Below are positions 17,005-26,102 of a stretch of DNA of 64,000 bases, in pieces (the stretch's first letter is position 1; each line of letters starts with the position of its first letter). Position numbers and translations under genes: made by a program. The stretch covers positions 211,103 to 275,102 of the forward strand of contig JAEZSE010000005.1 in assembly GCA_023421955.1 (NCBI GenBank). Direction: 5' to 3'. The notes under the pieces were generated by a model. It was not told where the DNA came from and did not search any database. It saw only the letters and a list, made by a program, of their open reading frames with translations. The DNA is from Bacillota bacterium (GTDB lineage Bacteria > Bacillota > Clostridia > Christensenellales > UMGS416).

Positions 17005-17880
17005 ATGAAAAAGATCAAACTGGCGATGAACCTGATACGCGATAATCCTGGTTGGCTCACCTGCCCGGTTTGCGCCTGCCCACTGACACCGGGCAATGGC
17101 AATGCCATTGCTTGTGACAGATCGCACAGCTTTGATCTGTCTGCATCCGGCGCACTCAATCTGCTTCGAAGCAAGCCACCGGAGGATTATGGTGCAATGA
17201 TGTTGGAATCCCGGCGGTTGGTGTGCAAGGCGGGCTTCTTTGACGGATTGCTGGATTCTGTGAATGCTACGGTTGCTTCTCATCAGCCGGGTGTGGCGCT
17301 CCGTTTGCTGGACGCCGGCTGTGGGGAGGGATCCCACCTCATGGCGGTTCGTGACCGGTTGGCCGCGCAGGGCATCAACGCCTCAGCCATCGGTGTGGAT
17401 ATCTCAAAGGATGCGGTCCGCATCGCCGCCCGGGAACACACCGGTGCATTGTGGTTGGTGGCGGACCTGGCCCGTTTGCCGCTGACGGAGCGATCCACCG
17501 ATGTGATTCTCAACATCCTGTCGCCGATCAATTATGATGAGTTTCGCCGTGTGCTTCACGACAATGGCGTGGTCGTGAAGGCTGTTCCTGGCAGTGAATA
17601 CCTCAAAGAGCTACGGCAGGCGCTATATGTCGGGGAGGAACGTGAACAATATTCCAACGAACAGGTTGTCAAGCTGTTTGAGCAGCGATTTGATGTATTG
17701 GAAACCCAGCATCTGCGCCAATCGTTCCCGATGCAGGAGGGCCTGTGGCCCCACATCGTGGCGATGACCCCGCTGTCCTGGGCCGCTTCAGAGCTAAAAC
17801 GGGCGGAGGCGTTGGCTGCTTTGCCGCAGTCAGTCACGCTGGACTTCCTGGTGATGGCTGGCCGGAAAAAAGACGAATAA
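17005..17880 (+). CDS. rlmA: 23S rRNA (guanine-N1)-methyltransferase, RlmA family
   Basis: The 291-residue protein begins with a zinc-binding module (CPVCACPL, then CDRSHSFD) and the RlmA hallmark SGALNLL. A Rossmann methyltransferase domain follows with LLDAGCGEG as SAM motif I and ILNILSPIN at the active-site region. RlmA(I)/(II) methylate G745 or G748 in 23S rRNA; Gram-positive members are usually the G748 type and can affect tylosin response, but sequence alone does not decide. AAGGAG at 16981 is 18 bases from the ATG, unusually far. Confidence 0.88.
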   Translation: MKKIKLAMNLIRDNPGWLTCPVCACPLTPGNGNAIACDRSHSFDLSASGALNLLRSKPPEDYGAMMLESRRLVCKAGFFDGLLDSVNATVASHQPGVALRLLDAGCGEGSHLMAVRDRLAAQGINASAIGVDISKDAVRIAAREHTGALWLVADLARLPLTERSTDVILNILSPINYDEFRRVLHDNGVVVKAVPGSEYLKELRQALYVGEEREQYSNEQVVKLFEQRFDVLETQHLRQSFPMQEGLWPHIVAMTPLSWAASELKRAEALAALPQSVTLDFLVMAGRKKDE

Positions 17881-17893
17881 GTGGGTGAGTATA

Positions 17894-18601
17894 ATGCGAA
17901 AGCCGGTGATCGGCATCCTGGCGGGCATGGGGCCCCGTTCCACAACGCCGTTCCTTGAAATGGTGCTGGATGAATGCCAAGGCCAATATGGCGCTAGTTT
18001 CGATATAGACTATCCCAAGATGGTGGTTGTTTCATTGCCAACACCGTTTTATCCGGGGCAGCCACTCAACCACAGGGAGATGGAGGATGCCATCCTCGCG
18101 GGCCTTGTGGATTTGGCTGCGACCGGCGTGGATTTCATTGCCATGCCGTGTAATACTGCCCATCTTTATTATGAGAAGCTCCGGCAGTCCATCAACATCC
18201 CATTGCTGAATATCGTTGAAGAAACGATCCGATCCATTCCTGCAGTATGCAAAAGGCCAGCCTTGCTGGCCACCGGTGCAACTGTGCAGTCGGGGATCTA
18301 TCAAAAGGGCCTGAAACTAGCTGGAAAATCGGCACTGTGGTGTGAGGAGTGGCAGTCGAGTATTGACAGACTTCTGGGCTCGATCAAGCAGGCAGGAGAC
18401 ACCAAAGTAGACGAGGCGGAAATGGCCTGTCTTCTGGAGATGGCGGCAAAAGGCGGCGCTGATGCGGCCTTAATCGCCTGCACTGACCTTACATCGGTGG
18501 TACTGCGCTGCAACACGGCCTTACCAATCATCGATTCGGCACAATGCCTGGCACGAGCCACGGTTAAAACATATCTGGAGTGTTTGAAGGAACAATTATG
18601 A
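17894..18601 (+). CDS. aspartate/glutamate racemase family protein
   Basis: The protein starts RKPVIGILAGMGPRSTTPF, typical of the Asp/Glu racemase superfamily. Both catalytic cysteines are present in their contexts: AMPCNTAH in the first half and LIACTDLT in the second. Members interconvert L- and D-aspartate or glutamate without PLP. ATG 17894 is preferred over GTG 17885 because GGTGA lies 4-5 bases before it. The stop overlaps the rtcB start by 4 bases (ATGA), and the racemase follows rlmA by 13 bases. Confidence 0.85.
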   Translation: MRKPVIGILAGMGPRSTTPFLEMVLDECQGQYGASFDIDYPKMVVVSLPTPFYPGQPLNHREMEDAILAGLVDLAATGVDFIAMPCNTAHLYYEKLRQSINIPLLNIVEETIRSIPAVCKRPALLATGATVQSGIYQKGLKLAGKSALWCEEWQSSIDRLLGSIKQAGDTKVDEAEMACLLEMAAKGGADAALIACTDLTSVVLRCNTALPIIDSAQCLARATVKTYLECLKEQL

Positions 18602-19788
18602 TCAAGATTCAAGGCAAACAAAATGAAGCCATTGTTTATACACAAACGCTGGAGCCGGAAGCTGAGCGGCAGATCCGCGAATTGTGCGACCAAAGCTTCA
18701 CGGCTGGCAGCAGCATCCGCATCATGCCAGATGTGCATGCCGGCAAGGGCTGCACGATCGGCACCACAATGACAATCACAGACCGTGTTGTGCCCAACAT
18801 GGTGGGTGTGGACATCGGCTGCGGTATGCTGGTGACAGCGTTGGGCAAGGCGCATATTGAGTGCACCAAGCTCGATAAGGTGATCCGCGAGTTCGTGCCC
18901 AGCGGCAGCAGCATCCGTGGGGAGGTACATCCCTTCATTTCCCACACCGACGTTGGCGCGTTGCGCTGCGCCGCCAAAGTAAACCTCAACCGCGCCCGCC
19001 TGAGCCTGGGCACACTGGGCGGAGGTAACCACTTCATCGAAATCAACCACGATGAGGACGACAACCTTTACCTCGTGATTCACTCCGGCAGCCGCCATAT
19101 GGGTGTGCAGATTGCCGAGTATTACCAGCGGTATGCCGAGACCTGGATGAAGAATCACGCCGTGGTCGAGTTGGTAAACCGCCATAAGGCAGAGGGCAGG
19201 GAAGGTGAGCTGCAAAAGGCCATCGCGTCTCTGAAGGCTGATATGGGAAACGGCAGCCTGGCCTATCTGTATGGCGAGCCATTTCAGGATTACCTGCACG
19301 ACATGGGCATTGCCCAAACCTATGCCGACTGGAACCGCCGTGCCATGGCTGATGTGATAATAAGAAAGATGAAGCTTTCCGCCAAGGAACAATTCACCAC
19401 GATACACAACTACATCGACCTGAAGAACAACATCCTGCGAAAGGGTGCAATCTCTGCGCAGGCCGGTGAGCGCGTGATCATCCCGATGAACATGCGCGAC
19501 GGTAGCATCTTGGCGGTGGGCAAGGGCAATCCAGCGTGGAATTGCTCCGCACCCCACGGTGCCGGGCGGCTGATGAGCCGCAAGACCGCCCGCGAGACGC
19601 TGAGCCTTAAGGATTTTAAGAGCTCCATGCATGGGATCTTCACCACTTCTGTGGGTAAAGACACGATCGATGAGGCCCCGGCGGCTTATAAACCGATGGA
19701 AGAAATCCTGTCCTGCATTGGCGAGACGGTGATGGTGGAGAAAATCATTAAGCCGGTGTATAACTTTAAGGCCGGGGATGAGGATTAA
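18598..19788 (+). CDS. rtcB: RtcB family RNA ligase
   Basis: At 396 residues this is the shorter bacterial RtcB form. The metal and active-site motifs are present: PDVHAGKG, VDIGCGM with Cys75 as metal ligand, TLGGGNHFIE, HSGSRHMG and CSAPHGAGR, which holds the histidine normally guanylylated by GTP. RtcB joins 2',3'-cyclic phosphate or 3'-phosphate RNA ends to 5'-OH ends and acts in RNA repair. GAAGGA lies before ATG 18598, and the start overlaps the racemase stop. No RtcA, archease or RtcR gene is near. Confidence 0.93.
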   Translation: MIKIQGKQNEAIVYTQTLEPEAERQIRELCDQSFTAGSSIRIMPDVHAGKGCTIGTTMTITDRVVPNMVGVDIGCGMLVTALGKAHIECTKLDKVIREFVPSGSSIRGEVHPFISHTDVGALRCAAKVNLNRARLSLGTLGGGNHFIEINHDEDDNLYLVIHSGSRHMGVQIAEYYQRYAETWMKNHAVVELVNRHKAEGREGELQKAIASLKADMGNGSLAYLYGEPFQDYLHDMGIAQTYADWNRRAMADVIIRKMKLSAKEQFTTIHNYIDLKNNILRKGAISAQAGERVIIPMNMRDGSILAVGKGNPAWNCSAPHGAGRLMSRKTARETLSLKDFKSSMHGIFTTSVGKDTIDEAPAAYKPMEEILSCIGETVMVEKIIKPVYNFKAGDED

Positions 19789-20210
19789 GGTATCGTCTAG
19801 TTGAGTCGATGGAGGGGCGGCCGGTCACATTCTGCGAATGCTGCTCGCCATGCATCCTGGTTCACGAGCCGCCCGTGTATACTCATGAGATGCGATTTAG
19901 CATGTTTTCTGGCGAACAATGTACTGGCCGGGCTCTGTACCGACCCGCAACAAAGATAAGGAATGCATAGCATCATTAGATAACCATTCAACCCGTCTAT
20001 TATCCGGCATTCCATTCTCCCGCCCGCCCACCCTAGATTGTTCGGGGAGTCTGCCCCGGTCCCCTGATAATCCTTAGTTTGCTCTCAATATCTGGCTTTG
20101 CCTCTCACTCAAAGGGGGAGGGGCTGGGGAGAGACTATTTACGGGTAAAGACACGGGCAAGATTCAATGGATAAATTCGATAAAATCCCACTCATCTCCC
20201 ACAATCCATA
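19789..20210 (+). other. intergenic stretch without a supported gene
   Basis: About 420 bases between rtcB and the 2-oxoacid dehydrogenase promoter. It contains an inverted GGGCGGC/GCCGCCC pair (19815-19821 and 19868-19874), one copy of a dispersed TGTAC-flanked motif (19919-19942), and pyrimidine-rich sequence after 20020. A 72-codon reverse frame at 19797-20015 has no ribosome binding site or family resemblance and is not called. Confidence 0.5.
19919..19942 (+). repeat. dispersed intergenic motif, copy 1
   Basis: TGTAC, then TGGCCGGGCTC, then TGTAC again. The same 11-base core occurs at 59784-59794, flanked there by TGTAG on both sides. Between copies the flanking pentamers change together (C/C versus G/G). 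Confidence 0.55.
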
Positions 20211-20239
20211 TTGACATCCATTATCCCAGTTGTTACGAT
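20211..20239 (+). promoter_or_regulatory. sigma-A promoter of the 2-oxoacid dehydrogenase operon
   Basis: A perfect TTGACA (20211-20216), 17-base spacer and TACGAT (20234-20239). Transcription would begin near 20246, inside the dyad described next. Confidence 0.88.
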
Positions 20240-20242
20240 ATG

Positions 20243-20284
20243 AACTGTGAATTATTTTATTGAAATGTTACTAATTCACAAGTT
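20243..20284 (+). promoter_or_regulatory. candidate operator dyad at the transcription start
   Basis: TGTGAATTA (20246-20254) and TAATTCACA (20272-20280) are perfect inverted arms 17 bases apart. AACT and AGTT extend them by four more pairs if one base is skipped. It lies just after the -10 element. It could bind a dimeric repressor as two half-sites or fold as an mRNA leader stem. No regulator gene is adjacent. Confidence 0.6.
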
Positions 20285-20304
20285 GTATTTCGGAGGCGAT
20301 GTGA

Positions 20305-21540
20305 GTGGCCACATTGATCGTCATGCCCAAACAGGGCAACACCGTGGAAAGCTGCATCCTGACCAAATGGCTGAAAAAAGAGGGTGAAACCGTGAAAGCG
20401 GGGGAGCCAATCTTTGCATATGAGACCGACAAGAGCGCTTTCGAGGAAGCTTCACCAGCAGATGGAACGCTGCTCAAACTATTGCGTGAGGAAGGCGACG
20501 ATATCCCCGTGCTGGAAGGCGTCTGTGTGATCGGCCAGCCGGGAGAGGACATCTCTGAACTCCTCGCGGCCGTTCCCCAGCCGGAAAAAATGGCCGAAGT
20601 CCCGGCGGCAGCCTTCCAGCCTGCCGCCGTCGTCTCCGTACCCTCCGCCGCACCGGCTGCTGCCACAACGATGACCGGCGAGTTCAAGGCGTCGCCCCGT
20701 GCAAGGCATCTGGCTGAGAGCATGGGACTCGATGCCGCTGAGGCGCTGCCCACCGGCCCTGACGGGCGCGTGATCGAGCGCGACATCTGGGCGCTGGCCG
20801 ACGGCGTCAAGCGGTCGGCAGCGTCGACGGGTAATTTTAGGGATGTTCCATTAACAAATATCCGCAAGCGCATCGCCGAGAGCATGCACCGTTCACTTGC
20901 GGAGATGGCGCAATTGACGCACCACAGCTCGGCCGACGCCACGTCGATCCAAGTCTACCGCGCCAAGATGAAGTCCATTGCCGCGTCCGGCGGCGCCAGC
21001 ATCACCTTGAACGATATGATCCTCTTTGTGGTCTCCAGAGTATTGAAGCAGCATCCTGATATGAACGCCCATTTCCTGGTTGACAAGATGCGCCATTTCA
21101 ACGATGTGAACCTGGGCATGGCGGTGGATACTGACCGGGGCCTCATGGTGCCCACGCTGTTCCAAGCCGACCGCATGTCGCTGGAGGAGCTCTCCCGAAA
21201 GAGCAAGGAACTGGCCGAACAGTGCCGCAACGGCGCTATCAGCCCCGATATGCTCTCCGGCGGCACGTTCACGATCTCCAACCTGGGCATTCTGGGCGTG
21301 GAACTGTTCACACCGGTCATCAACCCGCCGCAGACGGGCATTCTGGGCGTGTGCGCGATCCTGGACCGGCCCCGCAGGATAGCCAACGGCTTCGGCATCG
21401 AGCTCTATCCGGCGTTGGGTTTGTCGTTGACCTATGACCACCGAGCGGTGGACGGCGCGCCGGCGTCCCGCTTCCTACAGGACGTCTGCAAGGGGCTTGC
21501 GAACTTTGAATCTTTTTTAGCTGAACACCAGGAGGCATAA
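20305..21540 (+). CDS. 2-oxoacid dehydrogenase E2, dihydrolipoamide acyltransferase
   Basis: The 411-residue protein has an N-terminal lipoyl domain with the lipoyl lysine at about K43 (ETDKSAFEE). A Pro/Ala-rich linker (about 90-125), an E1/E3-binding domain (SPRARHLAESMGLD...GPDGRVIERDI) and a catalytic domain follow. The latter ends with LTYDHRAVDG, which carries the active-site histidine and aspartate. It transfers an acyl group from E1 to CoA. The GTG at 20305 follows GGAGG by 8 bases. It is the first gene of an E2-E3-E1 operon. The substrate may be pyruvate, acetoin or a branched-chain oxoacid. Confidence 0.92.
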   Translation: MATLIVMPKQGNTVESCILTKWLKKEGETVKAGEPIFAYETDKSAFEEASPADGTLLKLLREEGDDIPVLEGVCVIGQPGEDISELLAAVPQPEKMAEVPAAAFQPAAVVSVPSAAPAAATTMTGEFKASPRARHLAESMGLDAAEALPTGPDGRVIERDIWALADGVKRSAASTGNFRDVPLTNIRKRIAESMHRSLAEMAQLTHHSSADATSIQVYRAKMKSIAASGGASITLNDMILFVVSRVLKQHPDMNAHFLVDKMRHFNDVNLGMAVDTDRGLMVPTLFQADRMSLEELSRKSKELAEQCRNGAISPDMLSGGTFTISNLGILGVELFTPVINPPQTGILGVCAILDRPRRIANGFGIELYPALGLSLTYDHRAVDGAPASRFLQDVCKGLANFESFLAEHQEA

Positions 21541-22908
21541 ATGGAAAGTTTTGATCTTGCTATCATCGGCGGAGGCCCGGCGGGATATCGGGCCGCAGAG
21601 CTGGCCCAAAAGGGCGGCCTGAAAACGGTGTTGTTTGAGAAGAAGTCTTTGGGCGGCACCTGCCTGAATGAAGGTTGCATCCCCACCAAGGCGCTGCTCA
21701 ATTCCGCCAAGATCTATACCGCCGCCAAGGAAGGCGCGCGCTTCGGCGTAAACGCGCCGGGAATCACGCTGGATCACAAAGCAGCGATGGCCCACAAGGG
21801 CCGCGTCGTCAAGACGCTGGTGGGCGGCGTGGACATGAAGATGAAGAAGGCTGGTGTCACCGTGGTGGCCGCCGCTGCCAGAATAACGGGCCGGGCTGCT
21901 GAAGGTTTATCGGTCGTGGCTGGGGAGCAGGGCTACACCGCCAAGCGCCTGCTGATCTGCTCCGGTTCGGTGCCGGTGCTGCCGCCTATCATGGGCTTGA
22001 AAGAATCGCTGGCCACCGGCTTTGCCGTCACCTCCACCGAGATGCTTGACCAGGTCGAGCTGCCGAAAAAGCTCGTGGTGATCGGCGGCGGCGTGATCGG
22101 GCTGGAGATGGCCAGCTATTATCACGAAGCCGGCTCCGAGGTCGAGGTTGTCGAAATGCTGCCGAAGATTGGCGGGCCCATCGACGAGAGGCTCTCCGGC
22201 TTGCTGCAGAAGGCGCTGGAGAAGATCGGCGTGAAGTTCAACCTGGGCTGCAAGGTTACGCGGTTCGAGGCGGGGAAGGTCGTCTTTGAGAAGGACGGCG
22301 CTGAGCAGTCCGTCGAAGCCGACAAGGTTCTGGTCTCCATCGGCCGCAAACCGTTCACCGAGGGGCTGGGGCTGGAGACCATCGGCGTGGCTCTGGAACG
22401 CGGCGCGATCGTTGTGGACGAAAAGGGCCGCACCAATGTGGGCGGCGTGTTTGCCGCCGGCGACGTGAACGGCAAGTCGATGCTGGCGCACACGGCCTAT
22501 CGCGAGGCGGAGCTTTGCGTCAATGTGATGTTAGGCCGCGAGGATCGCGTGAATTACGACGCGATCCCGGCGGTTATCTATACGCACCCCGAGGTGGCCG
22601 GCGTGGGCCTGACCGCTGAAGCGGCGAAGCAAAAAGGCATTGTCGTGGACGTCGTTGAGCTGCCACTACGATACTCTGGCCGTTATATCGCCGAGAATCC
22701 GTCAGGAAATGATGTATGTATCATGGTCATGGAAAAGGACACCCGAAGGGTGGTGGGTGTGCACATGTGCGGCAATTATGCCTCTGAAATGATTTATGGT
22801 GCGGCGATGATGATCGAGCGCAACATGCGCGTTGATGACATCCGCAAGGTTGTGTTCCCGCATCCCACCGTTTCTGAGGTTCTACGCGAAGCCGTCTTCG
22901 AGTTTTAA
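21541..22908 (+). CDS. lpdA: dihydrolipoyl dehydrogenase (E3)
   Basis: This 455-residue flavoprotein disulfide reductase has the FAD motif IIGGGPAGYRAAE at its start. Redox cysteines are C41 and C46 in GGTCLNEGCIPTK. The NAD-binding motif IGGGVIGLE lies near residue 180, GGVFAAGDVNG is the second FAD contact, and FPHPTVSEV near the end carries the catalytic histidine. It reoxidises dihydrolipoamide on the E2 encoded just before it. It follows the E2 stop directly, with GGAGG before the ATG. Confidence 0.95.
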   Translation: MESFDLAIIGGGPAGYRAAELAQKGGLKTVLFEKKSLGGTCLNEGCIPTKALLNSAKIYTAAKEGARFGVNAPGITLDHKAAMAHKGRVVKTLVGGVDMKMKKAGVTVVAAAARITGRAAEGLSVVAGEQGYTAKRLLICSGSVPVLPPIMGLKESLATGFAVTSTEMLDQVELPKKLVVIGGGVIGLEMASYYHEAGSEVEVVEMLPKIGGPIDERLSGLLQKALEKIGVKFNLGCKVTRFEAGKVVFEKDGAEQSVEADKVLVSIGRKPFTEGLGLETIGVALERGAIVVDEKGRTNVGGVFAAGDVNGKSMLAHTAYREAELCVNVMLGREDRVNYDAIPAVIYTHPEVAGVGLTAEAAKQKGIVVDVVELPLRYSGRYIAENPSGNDVCIMVMEKDTRRVVGVHMCGNYASEMIYGAAMMIERNMRVDDIRKVVFPHPTVSEVLREAVFEF

Positions 22909-22934
22909 CGAGCACAGCTGAAGGAGAGAGCAAG

Positions 22935-25406
22935 ATGACCAAGATATTGACTGTTGATCCCCAAAAGGCCCGGGCAGCCGGCTGGATCGAGTTTGACAGG
23001 ATCCCCGTGAACCAATATAACCGAACCGTGAAAGATGAACGGGCTAATTTCTCTGACGACCAATTGGTACGCATCTTCCACGACATGACGGTGATCCGCG
23101 AGTTCGAATCGATGCTTAACTCCATTAAGCGTACCGGCGAATACAACGGCTTGAAGTGCGGATATGGCGGCCCGGCCCATCTTTCGATGGGGCAGGAAGC
23201 ATCGGCGGTTGGCCAGGCTTATCACCTCACGATCGACGACTACATCTTCGGCTCCCACCGTAGCCACGGCGAGATCCTGGCCAAAGGCCTGTCGGCGATC
23301 AGCAAGCTTTCCGACGATGAACTGTTGCGTATCATGAAGGCAGCCAATGGCGGTCGCATCCTGGCCGTGGTGGAAAAGCATTTCCAGACCAACAGCGTGA
23401 AAGAGCTGGCAGAAGCCTTCCTCGTCTATGGCGCGATCTCCGAGATCTTCGCCAAGGAAGCGGGTTTCAATAAGGGCCTGGGCGGCTCGATGCACACGTT
23501 CTTTATCCCTTTCGGCATCTTCCCCAACAATGCCATTGTGGGCGGCTCTGCCGGCATTGCAGCGGGCGCTGCGCTGTATAAGCGCGTGAATGCCAAGGGC
23601 GGCATCGTCGTGGCCAACATCGGCGACGGCTCGTTGGGCTGCGGTCCGGTATGGGAGGCCTTTAACTTCGCCGCGATGGATCAGCTCACCGAGCTTTGGG
23701 AGGAAGGTTATAACGGTGGTTTGCCGATCCTGTTCAACATCTTCAACAACCACTATGGCATGGGCGGCCAGACCGTGGGCGAGACGATGGCCTACCAAAT
23801 GGTCGCGCGTATCGGCGCAGGCATTAGCCCCACGCAGCTGCACACCGAGCGGGTGGACGGCTTCAACCCGCTGGCTGTTATCGACGCTGTGGCGCGAAAG
23901 AAGAAGATCCTTGTGGAAGGCAGGGGGCCGGTGCTGCTGGATGTGGTGACCTACCGTTACAGCGGCCATTCGCCATCCGACGCATCCACCTACCGCACCG
24001 AGGACGAGATCAAGGCCTGGCAGGAGCAGGATCCGCTCACGGCCTTCCCGGCGGAACTCGTGAAGGCCGGTGTGACCAGCGAAGACAAGGTCACCGCCCT
24101 ATGGGAAAAGACCCGCGCATTGATCTTCCAGAGCATGAAGCTGGCCGCAGACAATGAGGTTTCGCCCTATATGTCGCTATCCGCCCACCCAGACGCCATC
24201 GCAGACCTGATGTTCTCCAACAAGAAGAAGGCTGCCATGGCCGATGGCCCCTGCGCGTCACTGCTACCCAAAGAGCAAAACCCCCGAGTGGAAGGCCTGA
24301 AGAAGAAGGAGCGCTTCGGCCTGGACACCAATGGCAAGCCAATCTCCAAGAACAAAATCTATCAACTGCGCGATGGCATCTTCGAGGCGCTGATCGACAA
24401 AATCTACACCGATCCCACGCTAGTGGCTTATGGGGAAGACAACCGCGACTGGGGCGGAGCGTTTGCCGTCTATCGGGGCCTCACCGAGGCCATGCCGTAT
24501 CACCGCCTGTTCAACTCGCCCATTAGCGAGGCGGCCATCGTGGCCTCTGCCGTAGGCTACGCAATGTGCGGCGGCCGTGCCGTGGTGGAGCTGATGTATT
24601 GTGACTTCATGGGTAGGGCAGGGGACGAGATCTTCAACCAGCTAGCCAAGTGGCAGGCCATGTCAGCGCAGGAACTGGAAATGCCCGTGGTGCTGCGGCT
24701 CTCCGTCGGCATGAAATACGGCGCCCAGCACAGCCAGGACTGGACGGCGATCGCCGCCCACATCCCCGGCCTGAAGGTCGTCTACCCGGTGACGCCATAT
24801 GACGCAAAGGGCTTGATGAACGCAGCCCTCAGCGGCACCGACCCGGTGCTGTTCTTCGAAAGCCAGCGGCTCTATGATATCGGAGAGCTGTTCCACAAGG
24901 AAGGCGTGCCGGAGGGGTATTATGAGATCCCGATTGGCCAACCGGACGTGAAGCGAGTGGGCAAAGACGTGACGATCATCACCATCGGTGCGGCGCTCTA
25001 CACGGCAATCACCGCCGCCGATGAGTTGCAGGACAAGTATGGCTTATCCGCCGAAGTCATTGACGCCCGCTCGATGGTCCCCTTCGACTACACTCTTGTA
25101 CTGGAATCGGTGAAAAAGACCGGTAAGGTTGTCATCGTGACCGAGGCCTGCGAGCGCGGCAGCTTCGCGGCGGACATGGCCCGCAACATCACCGAGCTGG
25201 CATTCGACGACCTGGACGCCCCGCCGGTGGTCATCGGTGCCCGCAACTGGGTAACGCCGGCCACCGAGCTGGACAGTGGCTTCTTCCCGCAGCCCTGGTG
25301 GATCATCGAGGCCATCCATGAGAAGATCCTGCCGCTCAAAGGTTATGCACCTCAGGGGCAGTTCACCAATGCCGCGCAAATGGTGAGGGCAAAAAGGGGA
25401 GTGTAA
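22935..25406 (+). CDS. 2-oxoacid dehydrogenase E1, fused alpha and beta subunits
   Basis: An 823-residue fusion. Residues about 40-380 are the E1 alpha domain, with the thiamine-diphosphate motif NIGDGSLGCG followed by FNIFNNHYGMGG. Residues about 480-815 are the E1 beta domain (VAYGEDNRDWGGAF, FNSPISEAAIVASAVGYAM, then IDARSMVPFDYTLV). In most bacteria these are two genes. Fused E1 proteins occur in some 2-oxoacid and acetoin-type complexes, so the substrate is left open. AAGGAGAG precedes the ATG. This is the last gene of the operon, after E2 and E3. Third codon positions here are strongly G/C, as in E2 and E3. Confidence 0.92.
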   Translation: MTKILTVDPQKARAAGWIEFDRIPVNQYNRTVKDERANFSDDQLVRIFHDMTVIREFESMLNSIKRTGEYNGLKCGYGGPAHLSMGQEASAVGQAYHLTIDDYIFGSHRSHGEILAKGLSAISKLSDDELLRIMKAANGGRILAVVEKHFQTNSVKELAEAFLVYGAISEIFAKEAGFNKGLGGSMHTFFIPFGIFPNNAIVGGSAGIAAGAALYKRVNAKGGIVVANIGDGSLGCGPVWEAFNFAAMDQLTELWEEGYNGGLPILFNIFNNHYGMGGQTVGETMAYQMVARIGAGISPTQLHTERVDGFNPLAVIDAVARKKKILVEGRGPVLLDVVTYRYSGHSPSDASTYRTEDEIKAWQEQDPLTAFPAELVKAGVTSEDKVTALWEKTRALIFQSMKLAADNEVSPYMSLSAHPDAIADLMFSNKKKAAMADGPCASLLPKEQNPRVEGLKKKERFGLDTNGKPISKNKIYQLRDGIFEALIDKIYTDPTLVAYGEDNRDWGGAFAVYRGLTEAMPYHRLFNSPISEAAIVASAVGYAMCGGRAVVELMYCDFMGRAGDEIFNQLAKWQAMSAQELEMPVVLRLSVGMKYGAQHSQDWTAIAAHIPGLKVVYPVTPYDAKGLMNAALSGTDPVLFFESQRLYDIGELFHKEGVPEGYYEIPIGQPDVKRVGKDVTIITIGAALYTAITAADELQDKYGLSAEVIDARSMVPFDYTLVLESVKKTGKVVIVTEACERGSFAADMARNITELAFDDLDAPPVVIGARNWVTPATELDSGFFPQPWWIIEAIHEKILPLKGYAPQGQFTNAAQMVRAKRGV

Positions 25407-25467
25407 ATCGTCAGTGAAGCTCATGCAATCGTGAAAGGCGTTTAGCATGCTGTATGGTTCGTATGAT

Positions 25468-25495
25468 TTGACTTTTATCATTGATCAGGTATAAT
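25468..25495 (+). promoter_or_regulatory. sigma-A promoter of rnk
   Basis: TTGACT (25468-25473) and a perfect TATAAT (25490-25495) are 16 bases apart. The resulting leader before the ATG at 25642 is about 140 bases; no riboswitch was recognised in it. Confidence 0.85.
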
Positions 25496-25641
25496 GAGTT
25501 AGTCAAAAGAACCGTCATAGGTCGTAGGCTATGAAAGGCTTTTATTTCTTCCGACAGAGTGTAGGTGAGAAAGAGAAGCCTTTTTTCTTTTATATGGTTT
25601 CACATAATTTGGGATTCTCACCACCGGAAGGAGAAGTGGAA

Positions 25642-26052
25642 ATGAAAAACAGCATCACCATTACCAATGTGGATCGTGACAGGCTCGTGCGTCTCATGGA
25701 GGACCACCGGCAGGAGGCCAGAGACCCCGCAACTGAGTCTATCCGCAAACTGGATGGTGAATTGCGTAAGGCAACAATCGTGGCTCCGCAGGAGCTGCCG
25801 AAGGAAGTCGTCAGCATGAACACCAAGGCGCTGGTGCGACTGAACGGCAAGGAAAAAGAGGTTTCGTTGGTATATCCCAACGACGCTGATTGGGGCAACG
25901 GCAAGATTTCCATCTTTTCACCCATTGGCACGGCGCTGCTGGGCTACTGCGAGGGTGACCGCATCGAGTGGAGCGTACCCTCCGGCACGATGGAAATCGA
26001 GATTCAGAAGGTGCTGTACCAACCGGAGTCAGCAGGCGATTTTCATTTATAA
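25642..26052 (+). CDS. rnk: Rnk/GreA-like transcription elongation regulator
   Basis: 136 residues. An N-terminal short helical segment (RDRLVRLMEDHR) precedes a GreA/GreB C-terminal-type FKBP-like domain: NGKEKEVSLVYPNDADW, ISIFSPIGTALLGYCEGD, WSVPSG. This is the layout of Rnk (regulator of nucleoside diphosphate kinase), which binds RNA polymerase but lacks the long coiled-coil finger of GreA. The true start is ATG 25642 behind GGAAGGAG; an earlier in-frame start at 25531 lacks such a site. It stands alone with its own promoter. Confidence 0.85.
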   Translation: MKNSITITNVDRDRLVRLMEDHRQEARDPATESIRKLDGELRKATIVAPQELPKEVVSMNTKALVRLNGKEKEVSLVYPNDADWGNGKISIFSPIGTALLGYCEGDRIEWSVPSGTMEIEIQKVLYQPESAGDFHL

Positions 26053-26102
26053 GAGAGTTTAACTCAAAGCCACACTGATTGCGTGATGGGAGGCATTGCA
26101 TC

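Noticed and set aside
19797..20015. 72-codon reverse open frame after rtcB
   Set aside because: No ribosome binding site, no family resemblance, and it spans the dispersed motif and an inverted repeat.
20305..25406. calling the complex strictly pyruvate or acetoin dehydrogenase
   Set aside because: E1 fusion and E2 sequence do not decide the substrate without comparison to characterised enzymes.
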